This document shows positions 1-9,900 of a stretch of 64,000 nt of DNA, one piece after another; the stretch's first letter is position 1, and the number at the start of each line of letters is the position of its first letter. The position numbers and the translations under genes were made by a program. Source of the stretch: Pseudomonas chlororaphis (lineage in GTDB: Bacteria > Pseudomonadota > Gammaproteobacteria > Pseudomonadales > Pseudomonadaceae); NCBI RefSeq assembly GCF_003731765.1, contig NZ_MOAL01000006.1:130563-194562 (forward strand), in the 5' to 3' direction. A model generated the notes under the pieces. That model had not been told where the DNA came from. It made no database searches and saw only the letters and a list, made by a program, of their open reading frames with translations.

Positions 1-223
1 CATCCTGGGCGTGCAACAGGCGCATCACCAGCGCCTCGTTGGCCTCCAGCAACTCATTGGCCGGGTCCAGCTCGCGCAAATGATTTTGTGTGTGTCGCAC
101 CTGGGCCTGCAGATGGGTCAGGGTGGCCCGCAGCTCCATGGCCTGCTGATCCAGCAGGGCCAGTTCTTCCCGGGCAACGGCCAGAGCCTGTTGCTGGGTG
201 CCAGGTGCGTCCTTCATGGTCAT
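1..223 (-). CDS. Coiled-coil protein, N-terminal part only (edge of window)
   Basis: Only the first 74 codons lie inside the window; the gene runs off the left edge. The ATG at 223 begins three bases after the stop codon of the KaiC-like gene, so the two are almost certainly co-transcribed; a second in-frame ATG lies two codons further in. The visible product is soluble and rich in Leu, Glu, Gln and Ala, with regular hydrophobic spacing typical of a coiled coil, and has no signal peptide or membrane segment. KaiC-like ATPases in proteobacteria are often encoded beside sensor kinases, so this could be the start of such a partner, but no kinase domain is visible here. Confidence 0.6.
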   Translation of the reverse strand, partial: MTMKDAPGTQQQALAVAREELALLDQQAMELRATLTHLQAQVRHTQNHLRELDPANELLEANEALVMRLLHAQD

Positions 224-226
224 GGC

Positions 227-1714
227 TTATCCACCGTCGTGGTCGGCCGCCGTGGGGCGCGGCGCGGCGAGTTTGGCTGCAGGTCGGCCGCCCAGCAGGC
301 CTTCGCGGTCCGGCAGCATCTGGCCGATGCGGATGCCCTCGGCGTTGATGTCATACAGGCGCAGCTGGTCGGAGTGGGGGCTGGCCCGCACCTTGACCAC
401 CGCCATGATCCGCAGCAGGCGGCTGTCCACCTCGATGTAGCGCTGGACGATGATGGCGTCGGTCATGAAGGCCGTGCCATAGGGGCTGAAGCGCAGGTCG
501 GTGTAGCGGTCCTCCAGCTCCGAGGTCATCAGCACGCTGACCCCGGTTTGGGTCAGGGCGGTGACCAGGCGCGACAGGGACTCGCGAAAGTCCTCGCGAA
601 AGGTCGGCGCCAGGGCCAGTTCGAAGCCCGACAGCGAGTCGATGACCACCCGGGTGGCTTTGAGCCGATGGATTTCATCCAACAGCAGGTGGACGATTTC
701 CTCGATCGACAGGTCCGGCGCGCGGCTGTCCACCAGGCCCACCTGGTCGCTGTCGATCAACTGCACCAACTGCGGGTTGTGGTTGCGGTTGGGGCGCTGC
801 TCGAACACCGCGATCACCCCGGTTTCGCCCACGCGCGCGCCTTCTGCCAGGAACGCCGCGGCCATCAGGCTCTTGCCCGAGCCCGACGGCCCGGCCACCA
901 ACAGCGAATAACCCTTGGGCAGGCCGCCCCCGAGCATTGCGTCCAGTTCGGCGATGCCCATGGACAGGCGCGAACGCTCGGCCTCGGGCACTGCCGGGGC
1001 CGGCAGATCAAGGTGCGAGCAGGGAGAGAAGACCTTCAGCCCGGCGTTGCTGATGCGAAAACTGTGCAGCCCCGGCAGTGTGGGCTGGCCGCGCATTTTC
1101 ATGATTTCCATCTTGCGCACCATGGAGTTGCGCTGGACGCTCTGGCGCAGCCAGATCAGGCCGTCGGCCACGGTGAAGATCGGGTTGGTGTCGGTTTCGG
1201 TGAAGTACTCACCGATCAGAAAGGTGGTGGCGTGCCAGGTGGTCATCAACATGCCCAGTTGCTGGACGAACTGCGGCAAGTTGTTGTTGGGGTTGTCCTG
1301 GGTACGGCTGGCCAGCACCACCGAACGGAAGGAATCGACGAACACCAGGGCCGGACCATGGCTCTCGACCTCGGCGACAATGCGTCGTAGCACCTCGTCC
1401 AGGTCACCGGCCAGGGTGTCGTCTACCAGGTTGATGTAGCGCACCGACTGGTTGATCGACTCGCTGTTGAAGAAGTCGAACTGCTGCTGGTAACGCAGCA
1501 TTTTCAACGGCGGCTCGCCGAGCACCGTGAAGTACAGCGCCGGCCGCTCGGGCGTGGCCAGGGCGAACATCATCTGGTGGGCCAGGGTGGTCTTGCCGCA
1601 GCCCGGCGGGCCCGCGATCAGGTTGAAGGAAAACTCTGGCAGTCCGCCGCCCAGTATCTGGTCCAGCCCGGGCACCCCGGTGGCCAGACGGTTGATTGTG
1701 ACTTTGCTGCTCAT
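227..1714 (-). CDS. KaiC-like tandem RecA-fold ATPase
   Basis: A 495-residue protein made of two RecA/KaiC domains. The first Walker A is GPPGCGKTT (residues 35-43) and the second GPSGSGKS (275-282); Walker B-like strands are LVFVDS (about 123-128) and RVVIDS (about 355-360). Such proteins are related to cyanobacterial clock KaiC, but in non-cyanobacteria they are thought to act as signalling ATPases. By-eye alignment shows that the paired catalytic glutamates of KaiC are G66-E67 in the first domain and E305-Q306 in the second. The residues aligned with the KaiC autophosphorylation sites S431/T432 are Ala415 and Phe416, so a KaiC-type phosphorylation cycle looks unlikely. The ATG at 1714 is chosen because it overlaps the upstream stop as ATGA; a longer reading from 1759 would run into the preceding gene. 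The downstream coiled-coil gene starts three bases after its stop. Confidence 0.9.
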   Translation of the reverse strand: MSSKVTINRLATGVPGLDQILGGGLPEFSFNLIAGPPGCGKTTLAHQMMFALATPERPALYFTVLGEPPLKMLRYQQQFDFFNSESINQSVRYINLVDDTLAGDLDEVLRRIVAEVESHGPALVFVDSFRSVVLASRTQDNPNNNLPQFVQQLGMLMTTWHATTFLIGEYFTETDTNPIFTVADGLIWLRQSVQRNSMVRKMEIMKMRGQPTLPGLHSFRISNAGLKVFSPCSHLDLPAPAVPEAERSRLSMGIAELDAMLGGGLPKGYSLLVAGPSGSGKSLMAAAFLAEGARVGETGVIAVFEQRPNRNHNPQLVQLIDSDQVGLVDSRAPDLSIEEIVHLLLDEIHRLKATRVVIDSLSGFELALAPTFREDFRESLSRLVTALTQTGVSVLMTSELEDRYTDLRFSPYGTAFMTDAIIVQRYIEVDSRLLRIMAVVKVRASPHSDQLRLYDINAEGIRIGQMLPDREGLLGGRPAAKLAAPRPTAADHDGG

Positions 1715-2139
1715 GGCGAAATGTCCTGCGCGGGCGTACCGCTGAAAGATTTTTCCCACACGGAACGAAGCAGACGTTCGGTGAGCGAGGGGCCGACCAA
1801 GGTGGCGAGCAACTCGTTGAACGTGGTCAGGAGCGTGACACCGACGCTGAAGGCGTAGGTGCTGCTGTGCTGGGCGAGGAGCCGCTCAAAGGCGGCCAGG
1901 TCCATGCTGCTCTGCACGCTCTCGTGGACCCCGCTGAGGTCCTCGCAGGACGTTGCGCACAGGTGCAGGCTGCGCCGATACAGGGCCGCGACCCCGCGCT
2001 GGCCGATGACCGGGGTGAGCGCAGCGTCCAGGTCTTGCAGGGTCGCCACGGTTGCGCTGGCGATCTGCGCAGCTGTCGGATCACGGCCGGCGCGGCGTGT
2101 CAGCGCCTCGGTAATCCTTGGGTTCTCTTCGCTTTCCAT
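1711..2139 (-). CDS. Small helical protein upstream of the KaiC-like gene, unknown function
   Basis: A 142-residue soluble protein with no signal peptide, membrane segment or motif I recognise. It is rich in Ala, Leu, Ser and Thr, predicted mostly helical, with two cysteines (CATSC) near its middle. Its stop codon overlaps the start of the KaiC-like ATPase gene (ATGA at 1711-1714), so the two are translationally coupled and probably made in proportion. It is the first gene of the leftward operon; a promoter should lie in the 200 bases between 2140 and 2341. The position suggests a regulator or partner of the ATPase; this is inference from context only. Confidence 0.75.
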   Translation of the reverse strand: MESEENPRITEALTRRAGRDPTAAQIASATVATLQDLDAALTPVIGQRGVAALYRRSLHLCATSCEDLSGVHESVQSSMDLAAFERLLAQHSSTYAFSVGVTLLTTFNELLATLVGPSLTERLLRSVWEKSFSGTPAQDISP

Positions 2140-2341
2140 GAGCTGTGGTCACTAATTATTGCGATGAGGGGGTGGACAGTACGCCTGATCGGCCCGGCTT
2201 GTTGAAGTGATTCAACCGGCGGCGATCGTTGCCCGGTTGCGCCTGCGCCGATTCGCCGGCCAACGGGCGTTCAGATTGACCAGTCTGGCGCGGTAGTCAG
2301 CCTGTGTCTGTCTGTTAGCGCACATTGGCCGCGTACTCGGT

Positions 2342-3052
2342 TCAGGCCCGGGCCTGGAGGCGAGGCGGGTTGAGGGCGGCATAGCATTCGCAGCAGGCGG
2401 CTTCCAGCCCCGGGCGGTCGAGGATGCTGATCTGGCCGCGGCTGTAGCGGATCAGTCGGCGCTGCTGCAGGGCGCCGGCGGCCACGGTCACGCCGCTGCG
2501 TCGCACACCGAGCATCTTGGCCAGGCATTCATGGGTCATCTGGAAATGATCGGCGTGGGCCCGGTCGTGAATCATCAGCAACCACAGGGCCAGGCGCGGT
2601 TCGATGGGGTGAAAGTGGATGCAGGCGGCGGTTTGCGACAGCTGCTCCAGAAGCCGATAGACCTGCTGGTGCAGAGCCTGCTGAAACGTCGGGTGCTCGC
2701 CCGGTGCGTCGTGCAGTTGCGTGGGGGCTACACGCAGGCTGCTGCCGGCGCCCTGGACCACGGCCCGCAGCGGCGCGGTGTCCAGGCCCAGGGCCAGGGT
2801 GGCGCCGAGCATGCCTTCATTGCCCAACAGGCCCATTTCCAGAGGGGGGTGATGGTTCAGGGTGACCCGCAAGGCAATGCATGCGGTCTGCGGGAAATAC
2901 AGGTGCTGCAGAGGTTGGCGCGGTTCCCACAGCACCTGGCCAAGGGGCAGCTCCACCGACTCGCAGCGTTCCAGCAGCCACTGCCTCTCTGCGTCGGGCA
3001 GGCCCTGGATCAGCAGATTGTCGGCGTGACGTGGGGGCATGACCCTGAGCAT
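2342..3052 (-). CDS. Crp/Fnr-family transcriptional regulator (second of a tandem pair)
   Basis: A 236-residue regulator with an N-terminal cyclic-nucleotide-binding-like beta barrel (GQVLWEP through GLLGNEGMLG) and a C-terminal winged helix-turn-helix around MTHECLAKMLGVRRSGV. It is clearly a paralogue of the preceding gene product: both share YFP, GNEG, QTA.C, MLGVRR.GVT, YSRG and CECYA at the same spacing. There is no N-terminal cysteine cluster for an Fnr-type Fe-S centre, and the barrel lacks the RxxS phosphate-binding signature of true Crp, so the ligand cannot be read. The start at 3052 is the first Met before the conserved barrel; a second Met four codons later is equally possible, since neither has a strong ribosome binding site. 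It lies about 100 bases downstream of its paralogue. Confidence 0.88.
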   Translation of the reverse strand: MLRVMPPRHADNLLIQGLPDAERQWLLERCESVELPLGQVLWEPRQPLQHLYFPQTACIALRVTLNHHPPLEMGLLGNEGMLGATLALGLDTAPLRAVVQGAGSSLRVAPTQLHDAPGEHPTFQQALHQQVYRLLEQLSQTAACIHFHPIEPRLALWLLMIHDRAHADHFQMTHECLAKMLGVRRSGVTVAAGALQQRRLIRYSRGQISILDRPGLEAACCECYAALNPPRLQARA

Positions 3053-3152
3053 GGGAGTGTCCTGAGGCGGGGACAGCGTGATGGGTTGCGGGCAGTGTGC
3101 GCAGGAACCGCAGCGCGGTCTGTGCGCTGCGGCACACAGTGCCTGTCGGGGC

Positions 3153-3965
3153 TCAGTCGTCGGCGCGGGGCGCGGGCAAGTAGGGCAGCAGGCGCGCAGT
3201 TTCGTTGTGCACCACGGCGTAGCATTCACAGCTCAGGCGCTGCAGGTGGGCGCGGTCGAGTACCCGGATGTGGCCGCGGCTGTACTCGATCACCCCCAGG
3301 CGCTGGAGCTTGCCTGCCGCTTCGGTCACCCCTTCGCGGCGGACACCGAGCATGTTGGCGATCAGTTCCTGGGTCATCAGCAACTGGTTGCCCGGCAGTC
3401 GGTCCAGGGACAGCAGCAGCCAGCGGCACAGCTGCTGCTCGATGGAGTGATGGCGGTTGCACACCGCCGTCTGGGCCATCTGGGTCAGCAGCGACTGGGT
3501 GTAGCGCAGCATCAGCAGGAGCATTTCGCCGTGGCGGTTGAACTCTTCCTTGAGCCGTGGCCCCGGCAGGCGAAAGGCGTGCCCGGCGCTCTGCACGATG
3601 GCCCGGCTGAGGGTGCTTTCGCCGCCCATGAACACCGCGACGCCTACCAGGCCCTCGTTGCCGACCACGGCAATTTCCGCCGAGGCGCCGTTCTCCATCA
3701 CGTACAGCAGAGAGACGATGGCGTCGGTGGGAAAGTAGACGTGGCGTGGAATGTCGCCGGACTCGAACAGCACCTGGCCCAGGCTCAGGGTGATGAGTTC
3801 CAGGTCTGGCAGCAGGCGCTGCTTCACCGGCTCCGGGAGTGCGTCGAGCAAGTGGTTCTGACGTGGCTTGTGTGCTTGCAACATATCTAAAGCCACCGTA
3901 GGAGAAGGGTTTCCAGAGGGTTCAGGGTAGTCCAGAAGCCGTCGTGGCGTGCTCATGTCGGTCAT
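3153..3965 (-). CDS. Crp/Fnr-family transcriptional regulator (first of a tandem pair)
   Basis: A 270-residue Crp/Fnr-type regulator: a divergent N-terminal stretch of about 35 residues, a cNMP-binding-like barrel (GQVLFESGD, VVGNEGLVG) and a C-terminal winged helix with MTQELIANMLGVRREGV as the recognition region. It is paralogous to the next gene downstream. The start codon overlaps the stop of the giant glucan synthase gene (ATGA at 3962-3965), so synthase and regulator are translationally coupled; a Met three codons later is a possible alternative. A regulator at the distal end of a biosynthetic operon suggests feedback on the same pathway or a response to the same envelope stress. No Fnr-type cysteine cluster is visible. 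Confidence 0.9.
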   Translation of the reverse strand: MTDMSTPRRLLDYPEPSGNPSPTVALDMLQAHKPRQNHLLDALPEPVKQRLLPDLELITLSLGQVLFESGDIPRHVYFPTDAIVSLLYVMENGASAEIAVVGNEGLVGVAVFMGGESTLSRAIVQSAGHAFRLPGPRLKEEFNRHGEMLLLMLRYTQSLLTQMAQTAVCNRHHSIEQQLCRWLLLSLDRLPGNQLLMTQELIANMLGVRREGVTEAAGKLQRLGVIEYSRGHIRVLDRAHLQRLSCECYAVVHNETARLLPYLPAPRADD

Positions 3966-6900
3966 GATTTGGCCTCCACGTCGGGGCTGACCCGGGGGGC
4001 GCCACTGCCGTCGGGCGTTATGTCGGACAGGGGGGCGGGTTGGGTGTCGGGTGCCGGCGCGCAGGTCACCAGCACCTGTTGTTCCTGACCATCGTCACGC
4101 AGGGTCAGCAGGGGCTCAGCCAGCAGGACGCCGTTGTGGCGGATGCTGTGCACCGCCCCGGGGCTCTGGTGCACCTCAATGTGGTAGCGGGTGGCGCCGA
4201 ACCAGTAGTCCAGGCTGAAGCCCGGCCAGTGGGGCGGCAGCAGTGGCTCGATGCGCAGGCTGTCGCCCTGGCGCACCAGGCCCAGCAGGGATTCGAGCAG
4301 CAGCCGGTACATCCAGCCCGCCGAGCCGGTGTACCAGGTCCAGCCGCCGCGCCCAGTGTGGGGCGCCACGCCGTAGACGTCGGCGGCCATCACGTAGGGC
4401 TCGACCTTGTACACCGCCAATTCTTCGGCGCTGCGCCGGTTCACCGGGTTGATCATGCGCAGCAGTTCCCAGGCCCGGGCGCTGTCGCCCAGACGGGCAA
4501 AGGCCATGCAGGCCCAGATCGCGGCATGGGTGTATTGGCCGCCGTTCTCCCGGACCCCGGGCACGTAACCCTTGATGTAGCCCGGGTCCAGTTGGCCCTG
4601 GTCGAAGGGGGGGTCGAGCAGCAGCACCACGCCGGCCTCACGCCGCACCAAGTGCTGGTCCAGGGCCTTCATGGCCTGGCGCTGACGTGCCTCGCTGGCG
4701 GCGCCGGAGAGCACCGACCAGCTCTGGGCGATGGAGTCGATGCGGCATTCCTGGTTGGCCGCCGAACCCAGCACCTGGCCGTTGTCGAAGTACGCGCGGC
4801 GGTACCAGGCGCCGTCCCAGCCGTGGGTTTCCAGGCTCGGTTGCAAGGCACTGGCTTGGTCTTCACAGCGCTGGGCGAAGGCCGGATCGGCGTTGGCCCG
4901 GGCGGTGGCGGCGAATTGCTGGAGGACTTCATAGGCAAAGAACCCCAGCCAGACGCTTTCTCCCAGGCCCTGTTCGCCGACCCGGTTCATGCCGTCGTTC
5001 CAGTCGCCGGTGCCCATCAGCGGCAAGCCGCGAGTGCCCCGCGCCAGGCTGTGCTCGATGGCGCGCTGGCAATGCTGGTAGAGGCTTTCCTGTTGGCTGC
5101 TGTGGCCCGGCAGGTCGTAGTAGGACTCTTCGCCGATGTTCAGGGCTCGACCCTCGACAAAGCCCACCGGCTCGTTGAGCACGCTGCGGTCGCCGGTGAC
5201 TTGCACGTAACGGCTGGTGGCCAGGGGCAGCCAGAGGAAGTCGTCGGAGCAGCCGGTGCGCACCCCGCGATCCTGGGGCGGGTGCCACCAGTGCTGCACG
5301 TCGCCTTCGGGGTATTGGTGGGCGGCGCAGAGCAGCAGGTGGCGGCGCGCTGCCGCCGGGTCGGCGTGGAGCATGGCCATGCTGTCCTGCAACTGATCGC
5401 GAAAGCCGATGGCGCCGCCGGACTGGTAGTAACCGCTGCGCGCCAGGAAGCGGCACGCGATCACCTGGTACATCAGCCAGCCGTTGAGCAGTACGTCGAT
5501 GGCCGGGTCCGGGGTCTTGACCTGGACCACTTCGAGCAGGGTCCGCCAATGCAGGCGCACGGCGTCCAGTTCGGCGGCGGCCGGACGGCTGCCACGGTAT
5601 TTCTGCACCAGGCGGGTGGCGGCCTTGGCGTCCTGCTCGGCGCCGAGGCGGAAGATGATTTCCTGGCTTTCACCTTCGCCCAGTTCCAGGCTGACCTGCA
5701 TCGCCGCACAGGGGTCGAAGCCGCCGCCGGAGCGCCCGGACAAGCGGGCCCGGCCCATGGCGGCCGGGTTGGCCAGGCTGCCGTTGCGGCCGATGAATTC
5801 GGTGCGGTCGCCGCTGAAGCTGCGGCCCGTGGCGTCGGTGTCGAGAAAACCCACGCGCCCGGAAAACTCGATGGAGAAGGCATTGCGGGCAAACAGCGCG
5901 CCGCTGAACGGGTCGCTTTCGGTGACCACGTGCATCGCCGATTTGCTGCGCAGGTCGCCCAGCACCCATTCCACATAACTGGTGGCGGACAGGCGCCGGG
6001 TGCGCGGGCTGGTGTTGCGGATCAGCAGGCGCGAGAACTTGATCGGCGCGTCCAGCGCCACGTACACCCAGAGTTCGGAATAAATGCCGTCTTCTTCGTG
6101 CTCGAAGACGCTGTAGCCGAAGCCGTGACGGGTGCGATAGCTGCCGCTGCCGGGGCAGGGCAACGGGGTCGGTGACCAGAAGTGCCCGGTATCTTCATCG
6201 CGCAGGTACAGGGCTTCGCCGCTGGGATCGCTGATGGGGTCGTTGTGCCATGGGGTCAGGCGAAACTCGTGGGCGTTCTCGCTCCAGGTGTAAGCGCCGC
6301 CGCTTTCCGAGAGCACCGTACCGAACTGCCGGTTGGCCAGGACGTTGGCCCAGGGCGCCGGGGTCGGTTGCCCGGGTTGCAGGAGCATCACGTACTCCCG
6401 GCCGTCGGGGCTGAAACCGCCGAACGGGGTGTTGAGTATCAGCGTCGCGGGGCGGGCGATGGCGGCCAGCCGTGGCGCTGGCTCGCGTCGTTCCAGATTG
6501 GGCTCCAAGCGCGCCAGCAGCGGGTCGGCGCGGCGCCGTTGCACTTGCTCGGCGAGGCTGCCACGGCCGTCGTTGATCACCAGACGCGCCACCGCCAGCA
6601 TCAGCGTGCGGTCTTCGCTGGACAGTTGCTGGGCCGGGCGCACAAAGATCCCGCCAGGGCGATCGATCAGGCTGGCTTCGCTGCCTGACGTCACCAGGCC
6701 CATGATCAAGTCCTGCAATTGCTGGCGATAACCGGCCTGGTCTTCGTTCCAGATCACCAGGTCCACCGCCAGGCCCTTTTGTCGCCAGTAGGCGTGGGCC
6801 TTGACCATCTGTTGCACCAGTTCGATGTTGCCCAGGTCGCCGACCTGCAACAGCACAATCGGCAAGTCGCCGGAAATGCCTTGGCCCCAGAGCCCCGACT

Positions 6901-9900
6901 GGCTGCGTCGGTTGCTCAGCAGCAGGCTGCCGTCGGCGCGCAGGCTGACGTTGGCGTAGAGGATCGAGGCGGCCATCTGTTCGAACAGCCGGGCTTCGGC
7001 CAGGGAAGCGTTGAGTTGGCGCAACAGCACTTGGCCGTGGGTCCAGGCCAGGTCGAAGACCCGGTCCGCCAGGTGCCGGTCGCGGTATTTGTGGATCAGT
7101 TGCAGGCAGCCGTCGCGGTGGCTGGCGACCCCGGTGACAAAGTCGATGGTCGCGGTTTGCCCGGCGTCCAGGCTGATGCGGCAGCGGATCGCCACGATCG
7201 GGTCGAGCACCGGCCCGGCGCTGCCGGACAGGGTGTCGGTGTCGCGGTCCAGGGCGGCCGGGGCGATCACACTGCGGCTGCGGCCGATAAAGCGCGCGCG
7301 GTCGGTTTCATAGGAAATGCTGTCGATGTCCACCCCGTGGGCGGCCAGCAGGTGGCACATCCATGGCGCCTGTTCGTGGCTGGCCCGGGGCCGGCGGGTG
7401 CAGACGATGGCTTGCAGGGTCGGTAGCAGTTCGGTCTCCACGAACAGGTTGCTGAAGGCCGGGTGCATGGCGTCGCTGAGGGCGCTGGCCAGCACCACTT
7501 CGGCGTAGCTGGTGACCTCGATGCTGCGTCGGCTGCGGCCGCGGTTGGTGATGTGCAGGCGCCGCAGTTCGATGTCGTCCTCGGGGGACACGACAATTTC
7601 ACAGTGGCTGTCGAAGTCCCGTTCGCGGACCCGGAATTCGGCCCGGGCGTCGGTGAAAATTGCCTCGAAGCTTTCCGGGCGACCCAGTGTGGGTTGGTGT
7701 GCGGCGGACCAGAAAGCGCCGCTGGCGACGTCCCGCAGGTAGCAGAACTGGCCCCAGTTATCGCAGGTGCTGTCTTCGTGCCAACGGGTCACCGCCAGTT
7801 CCTGGCAACGGCTGTAGCCACCGCCGGCGCTGCTGACCATAACGTGGTAACGGCCGTTGGACAGCAGTTGCACGGCGGGGCGCTTGCGGTCCGGGTCGGC
7901 GAACACCCGCAGCTTGGTTTCGTGCCCGCGCGCCGCTTCGTCGGCGGCCGGGGCGCTGGAGGCGTGCAGGTACTGGGCGGCGGTCTTCGGCACCCGCTCC
8001 TGCAACAGCAGGGCGGTGGCCTGGAACTGCGGGTCGGACTCGAAGCGGCGTTGCATGGGCTGATCCAGCAGGCGCCAGGCCAGGGCCAGCAGGCTCATGC
8101 CCTGGTGGTGGGCCATGAACTGTTTGACCACCGCGTAGTTCTGGCCTCGGGGCAGGCGCGCCGGGGTGTAGTCCACGGCTTCGTAAAGGCCGAAACGTCC
8201 GCCCAGGCCCAGTTCGCTGAGGCGTTGCAGGTTCTGGCAGGCGGCCTGGGGCGCGATCATCAGCGCCAGCACACTGGCGTAGGGCGCCACCACGCTGTCT
8301 TCACCCAGGCCGCGCTTGAGGCCCAGGCCCGGTACGCCGAAGGCCCGGTATTGGTAATTGAAGTGGGCGTCCAGGGTGTTGTAGCCCGACTCGGACACGC
8401 CCCAGGGAATGCCCAGTTGCTGGCCGTGCTCGATCTGCAGGGTCACGGCGGCGCGGCAGGTCTGGTCCAGCAGGGTACCGGGGTAGTTGGGCATCACCAG
8501 CATCGGCATCAGGTATTCGAACATCGAGCCGGACCAGGACAGCAGCACCGGCTGGCCGCCATGGCTGGTGAGCAGACGGCCGAGGGAGAACCAGCCTTCC
8601 TGGGGCAGTTGGCCCTGGGCGATGACCACAAAGTTGGTCAGGCGCACTTCCGAGGCCAGCAGGTCGTAGTAGCCGGCGTCGAGCTTGCGTTCGTCGGCGT
8701 TGTAGCCGATCACGAACAGGTTGCGCCGGACGTCGTAGAGGAAGCCGAAGTCCATCTCGGCCATGCGCTGCACCTGTTCGGCCAGGCGGGCGACAACTGC
8801 TAGGCGCTCGCTGGCCAGCTCGCGCACCGCCAGCACCTGAGGCTGCAGGGCCGGGGCCCAGTGTTCGGGTTGCAGCTGGGCCAGTTGCCGCCAGCTCAAG
8901 ACCGGAGCGGGGCTGCCATCGAGCAGGGGCGGCAGGGCAAAGCGTTGCTGTTCTTCACGGATGTCCGTGACCTGGGCCAGCAATGCCTGTTGCCAGAAGG
9001 CCGGTTCGTCGAGGGCGGTGGTGGTGGGGAAGTCGGTGCGCTCGATCTGCCCAAGCAGGGCTTGCAACCCGGCCTCGGCACCCTCGGCCAGGGTCGCCAC
9101 GCTGCGTGCCTGCTGAATCAGGGCTTCGGTGGCGTGCGGCGTCAGGCCGGCATCGCGCAGGGTTTCGTGGAACACCTCCAGGGTGTCCGCCAGCCCGGTG
9201 GCCAGGCGCGCCGCGGGCAAGGGTTGGTCGGCCAGGGCCAGCAGGCCGGGGCGCAGGGTCAGCAGCAGCCCGGCCAGGTTGCCGCTGTCCACGGTGGATA
9301 CGTACAGCGGTGGCAGGGGCTTGAGGGTCTGGGTGTCGTACCAGTTGTAGAAGTGCCCGCGGTAACGCTCAAGCAAGGCCATGCTCGCCAGGGACTGGTC
9401 CAGGCGGTGCAGCAGGCGGCTGCTGCTCAGGTAGCCAAAGTCGTGGGCTGCCAGGTGCGACAGCAGGGCCATGCCCAGGTTGGTCGGCGAGGTGCGGTGG
9501 GCGACCACCGCCTGAGGCTGTTCCTGGATATTGTCCGGGGCCAGCCAGTGGTCCGCCGGGCCGACGTACTGGTCGAAGAAGGCCCAGGTGCGCCGCGCCA
9601 GGCGGTGGAGAAAGCGCAGTTCGTCGCTGGAAGGGTGGAACGCTGCCTGGGACGAAGGTCGGCTCAGCCACCAGGCGATCGCCGGGCCGGCCAGCCACAG
9701 CAGGATAAAGGGCCCGGCTGCCAGCAGCACGTCGGGGGTGGGCAGCAACAGTGCCAGCAGCGCCAGGCCCAGGGCCGGGGCAATCCACTGGCTGCGGTAC
9801 AGCTCGGCCAGGGGGTTGCCCTGGCTGCGCTCCACTTCCCGCGAGGGCTGCCACTGCAACAGGCGGCGCTTGCTGAACAACATGCGCCACAGGGTGCGGC

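Noticed and set aside
4040..6175. A 711-codon frame opposite the glucan synthase GH94 domain
   Set aside because: No recognisable domain; runs through a region where the minus strand shows the catalytic GH94 motif.
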